From positions 17,030,001 through 17,094,000 of the forward strand of contig JAVHKY010000054.1 of the NCBI GenBank assembly GCA_035079385.1: a stretch of DNA of 64,000 bases. The letters run 5' to 3'. The stretch comes from Aspidiotus rigidus. Lineage: Eukaryota; Arthropoda; Insecta; Hemiptera; Diaspididae. The notes beneath the pieces are model-generated. The model was not told the DNA's origin and ran no database searches. It worked only from the letters and a program-made list of their open reading frames with translations. How positions within the stretch are numbered: position 1 is the stretch's first letter; each line of letters begins with the position of its first letter. Of this stretch, positions 23,694-36,115 are shown piece by piece. A program made the translations under genes and the position numbers.

Positions 23694-25979
23694 GAAGATA
23701 CCATTCTCCAATTTCTGTCCATATTATCATCCATTTTAATTCAATTGAAATTCAGCCTGAAACGATCAGCAGAATGGGAGCCTTGTTATGTGTATAGAAA
23801 GATACCATTCTCCAATTTCTGTCCATATTATCATCCATTTGAATTCAATTGAAATTTAGCCTGAAACGATCAGCAGAATGAGAGCCTTGTTATGTGTGTG
23901 GAAAGATACCATTCTCCAGTTTCTGTCTATATAATTTAAATTCAATTGAAATTTAGCCTGAAACGATCAGCAGAATGGGAACCTTGTTATATGTGTAGAA
24001 AGATACCATTCTCCAGTTTCTGTCTATATTATCATCTAATTAAATTCAATTGAAATTCAGCCTGAAACGATCAGCAGAATGGGAGCCTTGTTATGTCAGC
24101 AGAATGGGAACCTTGTTATATGTGTAGAAAGATACCATTCTCCAATTTCTGTCCATATTATCATCCATTTGAATTCAATTGAAATTTAGCCTGAAACGAT
24201 CAGCAGAATGAGAGTCTTGTTATGTATGTAGAAAGATACCATTCTCCAATTTCTGTCCATATTATCATCCATTCGAATTCAATTGAAATTCAGCCTGAAA
24301 CGATCAGCAGAATGGGAGCCTTGTTATGTGTGCAGAAAGATACCATTCTCCAGTTTCTGTCTATATTATCATTTATTTAAATTCAATTGAAATTCAGCCT
24401 GAAACGATCAGCAGAATGAGAACCTTGTTATGTGTGTAGAAAGATACCATTCTCCAATTTCTGTCCATATTATCATCCATTCGAATTCAATTGAAATTCA
24501 GCCTGAACCGATCAGCAGAATGGGAGCCTTGTTATGTGTGCAGAAAGATACCATTCTCCAGTTTCTGTCTATATTATCATCCATTTGAATTCAATTGAAA
24601 TTTAGCCTGAAACGATCAGCAGAATGGGAACCTTGTTATATGTGTAGAAAGATACCATTCTCCAGTTTCTGTCTATATTATCATCTAATTAAATTCAATT
24701 GAAATTCAGCCTGAAACGATCAGCAGAATGGGAGCCTTGTTATGTCAGCAGAATGGGAACCTTGTTATATGTGTAGAAAGATACCATTCTCCAATTTCTG
24801 TCCATATTATCATCCATTTGAATTCAATTGAAATTTAGCCTAAAACGATCAGCAGAATGAGAGCCTTGTTATGTATGTAGAAAGATACCATTCTCCAATT
24901 TCTGTCCATATTATCATCCATTCGAATTCAATTGAAATTCAGCCTGAAACGATCAGCAGAATGGGAGCCTTGTTATGTGTGCAGAAAGATACCATTCTCC
25001 AGTTTCTGTCTATATTATCATTTATTTAAATTCAATTGAAATTCAGCCTGAAACGATCAGCAGAATGAGAACCTTGTTATGTGTGTAGAAAGATACCATT
25101 CTCCAATTTCTGTCCATATTATCATCCATTCGAATTCAATTGAAATTCAGCCTGAACCGATCAGCAGAATGGGAGCCTTGTTATGTGTGCAGAAAGATAC
25201 CATTCTCCAGTTTCTGTCTATATTATCATCCATTTGAATTGAATTGAAATTTAGCCTGAAACGATCAGCAGAATGAGAGCCTTGTTATGTGTGTAGAAAG
25301 ATACCATTCTCCAGTTTCTGTCTATATTATCATTTATTTAAATTCAATTGAAATTTAGCCTGAAACGATCAGCAGAATGGGAACCTTGTTATATGTGTAG
25401 AAAGATACCATTCTCCAGTTTCTGTCTATATTATCATCTAATTAAATTCAATTGAAATTCAGCCTGAGGGAACCTTGTTATATGTGAAGAAAGATACCAT
25501 TCTCCAATTTCTGTCCACATTATCATCCATTCGAATCCAATTGAAATTCAGCCTGAAACGATCAGCAGAATGGGAGCCTTGTAATGTGTGCAGAAAGATA
25601 CCATTCTCGAGTTTCTGTCCATATTATCATCTATTTAAATTCAATTGAAATTCAGCCTGAAACGATCAGCAGAATGGGAGCCTTGTTATGTGTGTAGAAA
25701 GATGCCATTCTCCAGTTTCTGTCCACATTATCATCACTTGATTCAATTAGAATTCAGCCTGAAACAATCAGCAGAATGGGAACCTTGTTATGTGTGTAGA
25801 AAGATACCATTCTCCAATTTCTGTCCATATTATCATCCATTTGAATTCAATTGAAATTCAGCCTAATGGGAGCTTTGTTATGTGTGCAGAAAGATACCAT
25901 TCTCCAGTTTCTGTCCATATTATCATCCATTTTAATTCACGATCAGCAGAATGGGAGCCTTGTTGTAGGTGTAGAAAGA
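23694..25979. repeat. 104-bp minisatellite array with 649-bp higher-order repeat
   Basis: About 22 units of roughly 104 bases, each running from 'gaaagataccattctcc' through 'caattgaaatt-agcctgaaacgatcag' to 'ttgttatgtgtgta'. Units differ at diagnostic sites. The junction TTATGTCAGCAGAATGGGAA occurs at 24091 and again at 24740, and the rare variant GCCTGAACCGATCAG at 24501 and 25150. Both spacings are exactly 649 bases, so a six-unit block (five full-length units plus a shortened one) has been duplicated as a whole. A third partial block starts near 25366. Confidence 0.97.
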
Positions 25980-27698
25980 CAATGTGGCTAGAGGCGTACA
26001 AATAATTACAATAATACTTAATGTTAGTTACATGAAATACAATTATAAATTATGTGTAGTTTAGCTGACATCTTACTCTAGAGCTGAAATAGAAGCAAAT
26101 GTTTATCCACAGCGGTTGCTCAGTACTCCAGTTTTGGTCCATGGTTACAGGAGAATAACCAACTTCCCCAGTAGATTTTGTTTTTTTTTTTAAGGCGCGA
26201 TAATAGCGCTTCAAAAATTAATTTTATTTAGTTCCTCAGTTTACACTACACATAAGTGTGGTATTACAAGAAAAAACCGCAGGTCTGGGCTTCATTTCTC
26301 TGATGCAGAACTCATCAACAGAACTTTAGGTAGCCACACTAATCCTTCTTTCGCTTTAGGTTCCTCCCAATCGAGTTCATTGGGTCCTTTTCCCTCCTCG
26401 TCTAATCTAGGTCAGGATTTAAGATGGTCATTACAGGTCAAGGTCATTCGAGATAATATGAAGTAGTTATAACGCTTCCTGTGTTATTTCGGTCCAGTTC
26501 CGTCAGTATCGGCCAGGAATTACAATGTGAGGCACTGCTGGATGGTGAAAATTTTCGTAATTCCCGAGGGTTGGTGCAGATGTATGGACGCAAATTCGAC
26601 AATTAGGTGAAGGCTAGAAAAAAAGATCTGAGATATTTAAAAAGAATGAAAAATGTGTGTGGAAAACTTTCAAGTAGATCAGTTGTAAATTAAAGAAATT
26701 GATTTTCTGAATATTTTATTCTGCATGATTGCTTCACTATAGATCCGATTTTATCGGAGGGTGCTCAGTTGAAATTGGCGGGGTTGGGTGCCCATCCATC
26801 AGAAGAACTTTTCAAATTGCTGTTCAAATCCCATTTGTTGACTTTGTTGCTTGAAGTATGAGCAAATGAGTTCCCTCATATTCCCATTTTGCACACTAAT
26901 ATTGTACAAAGGCCTTGTAGGCCAACAAACAGCCTGCGTTCAAATTATGAGTTACACCTACTATTAAGGCTACTCAGTTTTTTCCCGCAAAAGCTAGGAT
27001 GTATGGTTCTGCAACAGCCATTGTTCTTGTTTCAAAAGATTTTGGTTTCCCGAATCTTCCTGAGCCGTGAATTATTTCTCTAAAAAACTTAGTCAATTCA
27101 AACGTCACCTCTATCTGCAACTGGTTTAATTTGTCTGCAAGGTTCGGGCTGCTTACCGAAAACAAAATATTAAAAAATATGTCGATCGTAATGTGAATCT
27201 ACCAAGATTGTTTACGGATATCTCTGTCGTCTTTTTCCATCATTTTAAATGTTGGAAATATCTTCGGGGAAATTTCCAACAATAAGTTCATACATGTAAA
27301 GCATCGCATCGACTATATTTATTATTTTCTAAGCATGTGGACTTGTTGAATATGCTATACCGAAAGCTGTTCCCATGTTCGCAAAAAAAAAAAAGGAAAA
27401 AAAAAACGGATTCACTTGTTGATCTTTTCCCAGTATTCATTCATTATTTCTTCTTCGTTGTAGCTGGAGGGCATTTTCCACAACGGATTTTTTCTTTCGT
27501 CAGAGAACTTGTTCATGGATCTGTTCTCCTCCTTTTAGTAAAAAAGAGATGACTACGTTCTTCCGTTAATATTTCTATTCTCCATGCAGATTTTCTAATA
27601 TAATCGATGTTGTCTTTCTCGGTAATTTGAATGAACGATTATTAGGATGAAGGGGGAGAACCGAAAGTCTGAAGGTTTACTCTGAATGATTCACTAAT
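25980..27698. other. No gene recognised
   Basis: No supported coding segment, RNA gene or inverted repeat. A minus-strand frame at 26974-27165 shows no recognisable domain. Confidence 0.4.
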
Positions 27699-27905
27699 TG
27701 TAAGATGCTTTGTTGTGAAGAAATTTCCAATTGTAAATTGCTAGAAGGAATAATTGTTAGATATCGAAGTCCTCGACCAGATTGGTTCAACTCTTTCTTT
27801 AGCTTGATCGTATTTCTCTCCCAATATATGGCATTTCATCGGTGTAACACATGTCAAACTATCATCAGGTGTTCGTCGATAAGCAAGAAAAAAAAGTTCG
27901 CAATT
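27699..27905. repeat. Direct repeat, copy 1 of 2
   Basis: About 200 bases matching 28974-29175. Shared blocks include 'aagatgct-tgttgtgaagaa', 'agcttgatcgtatttctctc' and 'atcaggtgttc-tcga'. Minus-strand readings of both copies share ILGEKYDQA, suggesting a decayed coding origin. Family unknown. Confidence 0.65.
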
Positions 27906-28489
27906 GTCTTTTTATTGGAAGATGGAGATTTTTCCAATTACGGCGATTATGAAACGAGTTTGAGAATAATCGGAGACCTCTGATATTCTGTCCTCTATAA
28001 AATTACGGTTCAAATATTCATGTTTTTATGAGCTTAAGAATAAAATTACAGTCACCGTATCATAAAAATTATCTGGGAGCGTTTACGAGCATAAAATTTT
28101 CCTCGCGAATGAAGAAAAGACTTTTCATCATCCACGTATTTGATTTTGAAGCTAATGTCGGTTCCAGAAACACCTTCTAGTGAAGTGAACAACTTCTCGG
28201 ACACCATTTCTTATAGTATGGGTAAAAGTGGGTTCCTCATTGCTAATCAAGCCTTCGATTTGTGCATAAGTCGTCACTTCTTGATGCACAGAATTCGAGA
28301 GCATAGAAAAATAAGTCTTTGTCAAAAGCTGTCCACTTTCCAGTTCAAAGTATTCCATCTCTCCTCCACAATTTCTAAAGCAAGGGACTTCGAGACGTTG
28401 GTGAATAATTCTTCTTCTTCTTGTAACGCCTTCTCCATTTAGAGGTTGGCTATCCAATTGGCTATTTGTACTTTGGAGACTGCTTTTCG

Positions 28490-28600
28490 GAACAATTTTG
28501 GAGAGCCGCCATCAAGGGTCAGAAAAACAACAAGGCACCAAGCCCTGACCAAATTCATGCAGAAATGCTGAAACTATTGGTGAATAATGAAGCTGCATGA
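28490..28600 (+). pseudogene. Fragment of a LINE reverse transcriptase
   Basis: A short plus-strand frame reads RAAIKGQKNNKAPSPDQIH followed by AEMLKLL, the N-terminal RT signature of non-LTR retrotransposons (consensus 'LKNNKAPGPDGIPAELLK'). It ends in a stop at 28598-28600, and the downstream RT motifs are absent. It is therefore a small relic inside other sequence. It is clearly different from the LINE at 3.5 kb. Confidence 0.7.
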
Positions 28601-28973
28601 AATGATACCATCATGTGTGCCGGATCCAGGTTTGTTGAGGAAATACTTTTGAGGAGGAACGTATCTTGTACGTGTGTCGTTTCTCAATAGTTGGATAAGA
28701 TCTACGCTATAAATTGAGGCAGGGAGTACGTCGGAGAAGTTGAGGGCGAAGCAGTGTATCAAAATTATGGATTTTTGATAATCCTTCGACCATTTGAGCA
28801 ACTGAATCGTAACAAGTGAGGAACTTTCGAATAGTGTTGTCTGTTCCTGGTCCTGACTAATTCATTACTCTTCTTTTCGGTACGTGACATGAGAACTGTT
28901 GGTAACTTTTTGTAGATTTGTACTCTTAATTACATGATTTCCTCTCCATTAGCTAAGTGCCTTGTTCCACTAA

Positions 28974-29175
28974 TTGCAAGATGCTCTGTTGTGAAGAAGT
29001 TTCCTATTGTGAATGGCGAGATTGAATAATTAGTAGAGCCAATTCCTTGCGAGGCTCGTTCAACACTTTCTACAGCTTGATCGTATTTCTCTCCCAATAT
29101 GGTGTCGTTTTGCCGGTGTAACTCCGGTCAAACTGCAATCAGGTGTTCATCGAGAAACAAAGAACACTCTCTGGA
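28974..29175. repeat. Direct repeat, copy 2 of 2
   Basis: Partner of 27699-27905, about 1275 bases away in the same orientation. The minus-strand reading is open for longer here (ILGEKYDQAVESVERASQGI), with one stop upstream. A duplicated relic or two insertions of one element are both possible. Confidence 0.6.
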
Positions 29176-32155
29176 ATACATACGAGTACGTACTAGAGGC
29201 TATTCGCTAAATGCACTCGTAATAAGTTGGGGATGAAATCTTGCTTGTATTCCAGCGTGGCTCATATTTACTCTGGCCACGTTATACGATAGTTACAAGA
29301 GGAGTCATCACAGAATATTTAATTGTCAATGCGACTGCGTTGGCGCGGCGCTCATACTCCTGTTTTTAATACCAAATCATACTTAAATTTTTGTTTCTTC
29401 TGCTAATGTGAATTGGGGTGACCTTATCAAAGATCCTTCCGTTCAATAGGGGAGAATTACCTCTAATCAAATATGACTATTTGTTTTCAGTTATCTTTTG
29501 AGAGTGTCTTGCCCGGATTCTCCCTAGTTCATGTGTTGCTTCTTCACCTCTGGTTACTCCTCTGTTTGCTATTGTAGCCTCTCAAATAAGTTGGTCTGTT
29601 TCATGGACCTCCGCACTTGAGAATTTCGGATAACCTGCAATATTGTGTTCAGAAATCAATTATCTCAAGTACTCAAAGAATGTTGTCCAAATTAAGGATT
29701 TGCGCCCCAAAATCTGAGCTTAATCGTGTCTTGAAGCCTCCTGAGTAAAATGATCTGAACTGGATAAAGTAGATGTGTTCATGTAATTATTTAGCGCGAT
29801 TTGTATCTCAAGTCTTCTGATTTCTATTTTGTTGAGTATTTTTAGTCAACATTCCCATAACTTAATTTCGATTGAAGTCATTTGAGATTAATTCATCTTC
29901 CTTCTTGTCTTTGTATAACGAATTCTAAAATCATGAAAGGACTTCTGTTAGAATTCATATTTATCCGATATATCTATAGCTGCTGTATCCATTTCGACTC
30001 TCTTTCACCTCGTTTGGGGAATCGAGTTACCGCTTGAAGTTTGTCTTTCGTTTCTTCTATGATTCTGTGTGGACCAAAATGTAAATATTACGTTTTAACA
30101 TTCTAGTGAGATTGTCAGTCTTGATCTACACCGTATATTTATCGAATGAATTTTTCCTGACGTGAATTTGAACGGGAAAATAGTTTTCTATACTACAACA
30201 TAAAATATAATTAAGATACTGTTTGTTAGAAATAAAGTGTTTAGATTTCGTGGATTTTACAGAGCGTCGCTCTGTAAATAGTATGCAGAAACGGAAGAAA
30301 TAATGAAAAGGAAATATATAACTCGATCTCGTACAGACAAAAATGATACTGTAATTGGAAAATAGAAAAGGGTTATATTGAAGTCCGCGCGACAAATTAC
30401 GAACATCGGAATTCGAGGATAATATTCTTGTCACACGCACGATTCTTATCATTTAATAAAATTAATGTTGATGGTTTTGCGCGGTAACGCGGTGTTATTT
30501 TGTCTCTACTCCTTTCCGACTCAGACAATCTCCAAAACGGAGAAAATTTTTGCGCGAGTACATTGTGTGTATATTATTTTAATTTTCTTTTCCCGGAATT
30601 GCGAATTCCGTCGTAAAGGCGCACGCAAAAACGAAAAGTGGAACTCAAAAGTCGTCTGCTCGTACGAATTTCTTCGGAGATATTTTAGATTAACTAATTA
30701 GCATACTAAAAAGTTCACGCAGAATTCGCATTCAGTTGTGTAAGAACTCCGGGGTTGGCAAAGATTACGAAAAAGTAAGAGAAGAAGCCGCAGACAAGGT
30801 GCATAATTAATTTTCCGTTTTCGCGCCTCAAAAATTACTCGGGCATCATCGATTCTGTGAACCTAAAAGTAACACGTAGGTAGCTAGAGAGGCTGAATTT
30901 GAAAGTACTTCTGTTCAAAAATTCTTCACTTTGTGCGGCGTATTTTGTGTCAGTTTTAGTTTCTGGGACCGAAAGGTTGACCTTCTGTAAACTCATATTC
31001 CTACTCGTTGATGATGAGGTCGGTATCAAGTTATAAGTTGACATTTCCACAACGTATGTACCTATGTTTTTATGCCGAGTTTTTTCTTTCAATAATTCCT
31101 GGGCTTCAACCTTGGGATCAAGTGTTTTCAATTTAAATCCAAGTACTATTTTGGCGTATCTCCACAGGTTTTGAGGAAATCTCAAAATTTCATACTTGTC
31201 TACAAATATGTCTGGAACTTTTTTTAAATGAGTCTCTTTTTAATGCACGCGATTTTGGAGTCGACTCTGAAGAAAAACATTTCTTTGGTCCTTATCAGGA
31301 GGTTGAGGACGATGTAGATGTATATTATAACATTTTTCGATCCATTGCAGCTCCTGGAGAATCAGGTTAACTTGATATCTACGTCGGTGCACAATTGATT
31401 TTAAGTACAAACTGAAGATTTCTACCTCAGTTTATAGTCAACCAGCGCTCTTTTCCGAAGCACTGCATATCGATTTTTAGTCGATGCAATAGAACGTATT
31501 CTTCAGAATTTTTGGATTTCGTTGGCACCACCTACTTATCTGTGTCAATTCTGTTTGTGGGTACGCGGATAAGATGCATACCTTTCAATCAGAACTGGAG
31601 GATCGAAACCCCTCGTATTTTGTCAAAAAATCCGCTCCTGCATGACAGGCTAATAGAGCAGCTAATTTCAGATCAGTCACGACTTCTATAGGTTGACTAA
31701 AAATCAACTTGCAGGCTTTGGTCAGTAACTTACGTTCTCTGACATGATTTGTGGTTTGCTCACAATTTCACAGCTCATTCATTCTGTTTATTAGGTATAA
31801 TTCGACAACTTTCTTACAGTCCCATTGTTCCGGTCCGCCTTCCGGTGCAAAGAACGTTTTCTGAAGACCTCGTGCTCATTCTACGCCGCTCCTTCACGCG
31901 AGCATGCAAGGAAGCTGGCTTTTTTAATTCGCTGCGAAGTCTTTGTGTCTTGGAAAAGCCGTTTCAAGCACGAAGCAGACTGCAGTTTGATACTCACTAG
32001 CAATCGGCAAAACTTCCTTAATCGACATTTCTCTCTTTCATTTTTCATCCAATCTCCATTCCAATGATTCCTTTTTTAACCTTGCTAATTTGTCTTCTAT
32101 ATCGGCAGGTGGCCTCTAGAGGTAGAGCACCTTCTTCATCGACCATAGAATCACC
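29176..32155. other. No gene recognised
   Basis: The longest frame is minus 30835-31185 (116 codons, FPQNLWRYAKIVLGFKLKTL…). No known domain, no clear start and no splice support. It could be an old relic. Nothing else stands out. Confidence 0.4.
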
Positions 32156-32163
32156 CTTTATGG

Positions 32164-32781
32164 CAGTGTTTCTCAACCTTTCTTACATCGCGGCACATTT
32201 CTCCAAGAGACGATATTACTGCGGCACAGCATTTCCACAGCTCCAAATTGTAACGACAAGTTTTGTGCGTCTTGACATTTTTATGTCTATTGATTTCCCC
32301 TCCTTATTTCAGAATTTGTGGCCTACAAGATGGCTATATGAGGCCTCACCCCTCTTTCTCTATAGTGCGGTTTCAGGAAACAAGAGCTTTGATCTTCTGC
32401 CCGGACTCAAGAGAATTTTGCCACCAATACACGCAAAAGTGTCTGGATATTTCTTGCATTTACTGGAAACCCTCTGGGCTCTTGAAATTTATGAGGAAAT
32501 ATGAAATACAATCTGTATTTTTGGCCAAGTCGCTGAAAGTTCTTGATTTTTATGACAATGAGTGCAGGTTTGGACTCATCTTTAAGTAATTATAACTGGA
32601 ACTGACTGACATCATTCAAGAATTGGAACACATCGATCAGATAGTGCTTATGGTTACTTTTTCGAGTAAATGAAAAAAATTCATGTTAGGTAATTTATGT
32701 TTTTGATCAAAATTTTGCGGCACACCTGAGGGAGGCTTGTGGCACAGTGATGTGCCGCGGCACACCGGTTGAGAAACACTG
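32164..32781. mobile_element. hAT-type MITE with perfect 8-bp TSD
   Basis: The ends are CAGTGTTTCTCAACC (32164) and GGTTGAGAAACACTG (to 32781), with GCGGCACA-type sub-terminal repeats next to both. The flanks are identical 8-mers, CTTTATGG, at 32156-32163 and 32782-32789. CAGxGTTTCTCAAC ends and an 8-bp duplication are the known hallmark of the hAT superfamily. The 618-bp interior has no transposase frame. Confidence 0.95.
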
Positions 32782-32789
32782 CTTTATGG

Positions 32790-33689
32790 TATACTGTACT
32801 TGATTGTCTGTTATTAATTATTTCACGCGGTACAATGGAGTCATCTAGGGCGAATTACCATTACTCCAAGTTTACCCTTCTGCAGCAGTATTGAACTCTC
32901 AGACTATGGGCCTAGCAGACACTTCGATATATCGACTTACTTCAATAGTTCCATTCATCATGATATATTTCGCGCTTCAGTTCCGTAAGAAAAAGTATAT
33001 CAGGCTATGGAACTCACTTCTGCACAGCTTTTTCATATTCAGCATGCAAGTGGTCTAGGCAATCGAGCCCGTCATCTAGGATGAGCTCTAGGTATTTGAT
33101 CGCCATACCATCGTAATTTCCGACACTTCAAGATTGGTAATGAGTGGAAAGAACCTTGTTGCACCCTTACGATTGAATAGCATGACTTATGGTTTTCGAA
33201 TAAATAAGCAACAGTCCACCCAGATTTTTCATCTCCCTATCCACAACGATTTTTCCGCTATAGGCATTTCAAGTTTGGGGGCTGCAGAAGTACAGCCCTC
33301 CATACTACGTGTCTTGTACCTCCTCCTCGGATTCTATTATTCTTATCTCCATGCCTATGAAATATTTGTAATTTTGTTCACATTTTGTTCAATTTTGTTC
33401 AAGAAATAATGGATTTGTTCCATCAATCATTTCCCGCTACACTCATCAACATTTTGGAGCCCAAAATGTAGATGCTCCTCGTTCCTCATCTTTGAAATTT
33501 TGATCAAAATTCACCCACATTTTATATTTTGGGACATACAAAAGTGAAATCTCGCCTCTTTCTTCTCATCTTTGAACATTCTCTTTTAGAGGCCACCTCT
33601 CCTCCCAATTTGAATGGAATTTTAGGTTCCAAATGGATTGATTTGCTTCTGCCCAATATGTACTGGATTGTGCCGTGAAGTTTTGACAG
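32790..33689. other. No gene recognised
   Basis: AT-rich unique sequence with short chance frames only. Confidence 0.4.
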
Positions 33690-33945
33690 GAAAACTATTC
33701 AATTGGGGGCTTCTTTGAGGATGTTGGTTGTCCCGCCGCGCGCCATATGGTAAGAACTGACCTACCCTAATAAAGGAGTTGAACTTGAAAAAATATCAAC
33801 TTTCAATTTCAAAGCTGTATGGAGTTGGACTTGGGAAAAATTTCAACTTTTGACTTCCGAGCTATAGATTATTATGAATGATAGTAGGGTAGACTTGGAA
33901 AAATTTCAACTTTCAATCTCCGAGCTGTATATGAATTCAGATCAA
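33690..33945 (+). repeat. Hairpin-headed dispersed repeat, copy 4 (degenerate)
   Basis: A diverged head, TTTTGACAGGAAAACTATTC, is followed by a G run and GCCGCGCGCC. Three tandem copies of a roughly 60-70-base unit then follow, containing 'ttgga-ttg-gaaaaatttcaacttt' and '-gagct(gt)atag/atg' (33780-33940). Order and words match 63775-63975. Confidence 0.6.
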
Positions 33946-35534
33946 GTAAACACTGAACAAAACATTCTACCTCTTCTCATTGACCAAGAAAACTAATTTA
34001 TTCGCTTCAAACATCCTGCTCGTTAGTATTTTTTTCATCGCTGCAGTCATCGCCCCAAAGTCAATTTTCCATTAAGTTGCGCACACGGGACAAAAGGCCT
34101 TAGAAGACCGTCCATTACCCCTATTACGAGTATATCGGAAACCGAGCTCGCAAAAACGAACTCCAATTTACCAACACTGCGAGATATAGGCAGAGCGGAT
34201 GGGAATACGTTGCCGCGATACATTTTTTTTCTCTACTCCGGTTTTCCTCCAAATTTCTTCAATCGAAGTAAAGATTTGAGCAGTGCTCGACGATGCAGAT
34301 AATAATTTACGCAACCGTACACTTTTGCTTTAGTTTGAAATTAATTACACGATACGCTTCGCTCTTCTTGTGGCATTACCGATATTCTAACGCTCTCGGT
34401 AAAACGTCAATTTGGTATTTTGTACCCCGATAGACGCACATTTCGCTGCTTCCATTCAGGCAGGATAAGCTACACTTTATCTGACCATCTGATGATTAGA
34501 GGAAGCACGTTCCACATATTTCCCATCAAAAATAAATTGAATGAATTTCTTGCAATCATGTACTATGCACGCCGGGTACAAAAAGGGCTCCAGCCAGTCG
34601 AGAAAATAAAGTTTCGTAGAATAAATTAGATGCACCGCGCGCGTATTACACCGAATAACATACTCGTTTTCGGAGCGTGAGAAGCGATGGGTGTATTTAA
34701 ATGAAAAATACAAATTGATACGATAAGGTTGAAATTTTTTGGCGCAGAATCGCGACTGGAAATGACAGCGTAATAAGCTCGATATTCTTAATGAGATTCC
34801 TTTGTAAATCGGTATCATTTTCAGTGGTTAGAATGATCTGAAAATTTACGTTCTCCGTCAAAACAGATGATAAAAGTCAGAAAACAGGTCACTAGCATAT
34901 GAATTACTTGGCGTGGATAGAGGAAGGGCAAAATTTATTATTCGTGATTGACAGCTATTTCTATTTTTATATACATTCAAGGCAGCCAAGAACCTCACTG
35001 AGCCGGAGTTCACGATTTTTAAATCCTGTACAAATTAGGTAATCTTTTCACTTTGGTAAAAGTGGGTCTTCTTAGGAAAATCCGGATCAATAGGATTTTT
35101 TCGACGAGCACGCATTTTTCAATGACTTCGATCCCTCTCGTTTCTTTCGTCACGCCTCAATTTGATGCTGGAGAGGTTCCCCCATCAGCAGATGCTCAGG
35201 ACAATCATGTAACCTCATTAACCTTTACGGTTTTCTGCGGTACAAGTTGATCCATCCCGACGATTGGAGTGAAATGAAACGCAAATCAAAAATGGTAAAA
35301 CGCGTGAAAATCGACGCTGCAAAATGGTCTCAAATTCTGGTATTGAAAACCGAACTACCGCGAGATACTCACCTGTTTTGTGATGATGTGCCACATTAAG
35401 GTACATTATTCCAGAACAGGTGCTGCGTTTCATTTCTTCTTCCATCGACTTTCACAATTATACTGAAGAATCATTTTTCCCAAACTCTCATTACAAACAT
35501 TGAATACGCGTAAAATTTCTATCGTTTTGAAATA
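33946..35534. other. No gene recognised
   Basis: No supported gene, RNA or repeat. Confidence 0.35.
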
Positions 35535-36082
35535 CAGCCCACTCTCGATTTAACGAACTTCGATTTAACGAAAAACCCGATTTAACGAAATAAAACTCTA
35601 TTCCCTTGAGAAAAACTCATTATAACAAAAAATTTGTACTCGATTTAACGAAATTCAATATGCAAGCAATTTTGACGAATTTCGACAAAAATCTAACAAA
35701 ATTTGAAGAAAATTTGATCAATTTTGACAAAATTGCGATCAAGTTTGAGAAAAATTCAACCATTTTTTCTTGAAAGCCAAGTATTAAAAGTACAAAACTT
35801 CAACCATGACAAATTTGACAAAAATCCGAATCAATAGAAAGAAAATTGAACCAATTTTGACGAAAGTAAAACGAATATTTTGAAGAAATTTCAACTAAAT
35901 TCGTAAAAAATTGCGTTTGAAGTACAAAACGTCAACTTTGACGAATTAGGAAATCCCATTTAACGCAATTTAACAAATTTTCTTTTTTCTTCTCAAATAA
36001 ACGAATTTTGTTTTAACGAAAACTCGATTTAACGAATTTTCTCCTTGCTCCCTAAGCCTTCGTTAAATCGAGAGTGGACTAG
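35535..36082. mobile_element. pogo/Tigger-like MITE
   Basis: The left end CAGCCCACTCTCGATTTAAC (35535-35554), continuing GAA, is matched by the right end TTCGTTAAATCGAGAGTGG followed by ACTAG at about 36060-36082. A TA precedes the left end, and a TTA-type flank follows the right. CAGt-starting ends with CTCGATTTAACGAA and TA insertion fit the Tc1/mariner-pogo group. The interior is built of diverged 'gatttaacgaa' and 'aaatttgacaaaa' words, without a transposase. Confidence 0.8.
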
Positions 36083-36115
36083 TTATAACGTCAAATAGTT
36101 TTCATAAGAGATCTA

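Noticed and set aside
23694..25979. CRISPR-like array
   Set aside because: Units are contiguous 104-bp repeats without unique spacers, and the context is eukaryotic.
23577..26005. Cysteine-containing repeat peptide (FSLKRSAEWEPCYVCRK…) in the minisatellite
   Set aside because: The unit is 104 bases, not a multiple of three, so the frame changes with each unit and stops appear. It is unlikely to be a protein repeat.
28152..28457. 100-codon frames on both strands
   Set aside because: They show no domain, and neither strand has consistent codon structure beyond the short LINE fragment to the right.
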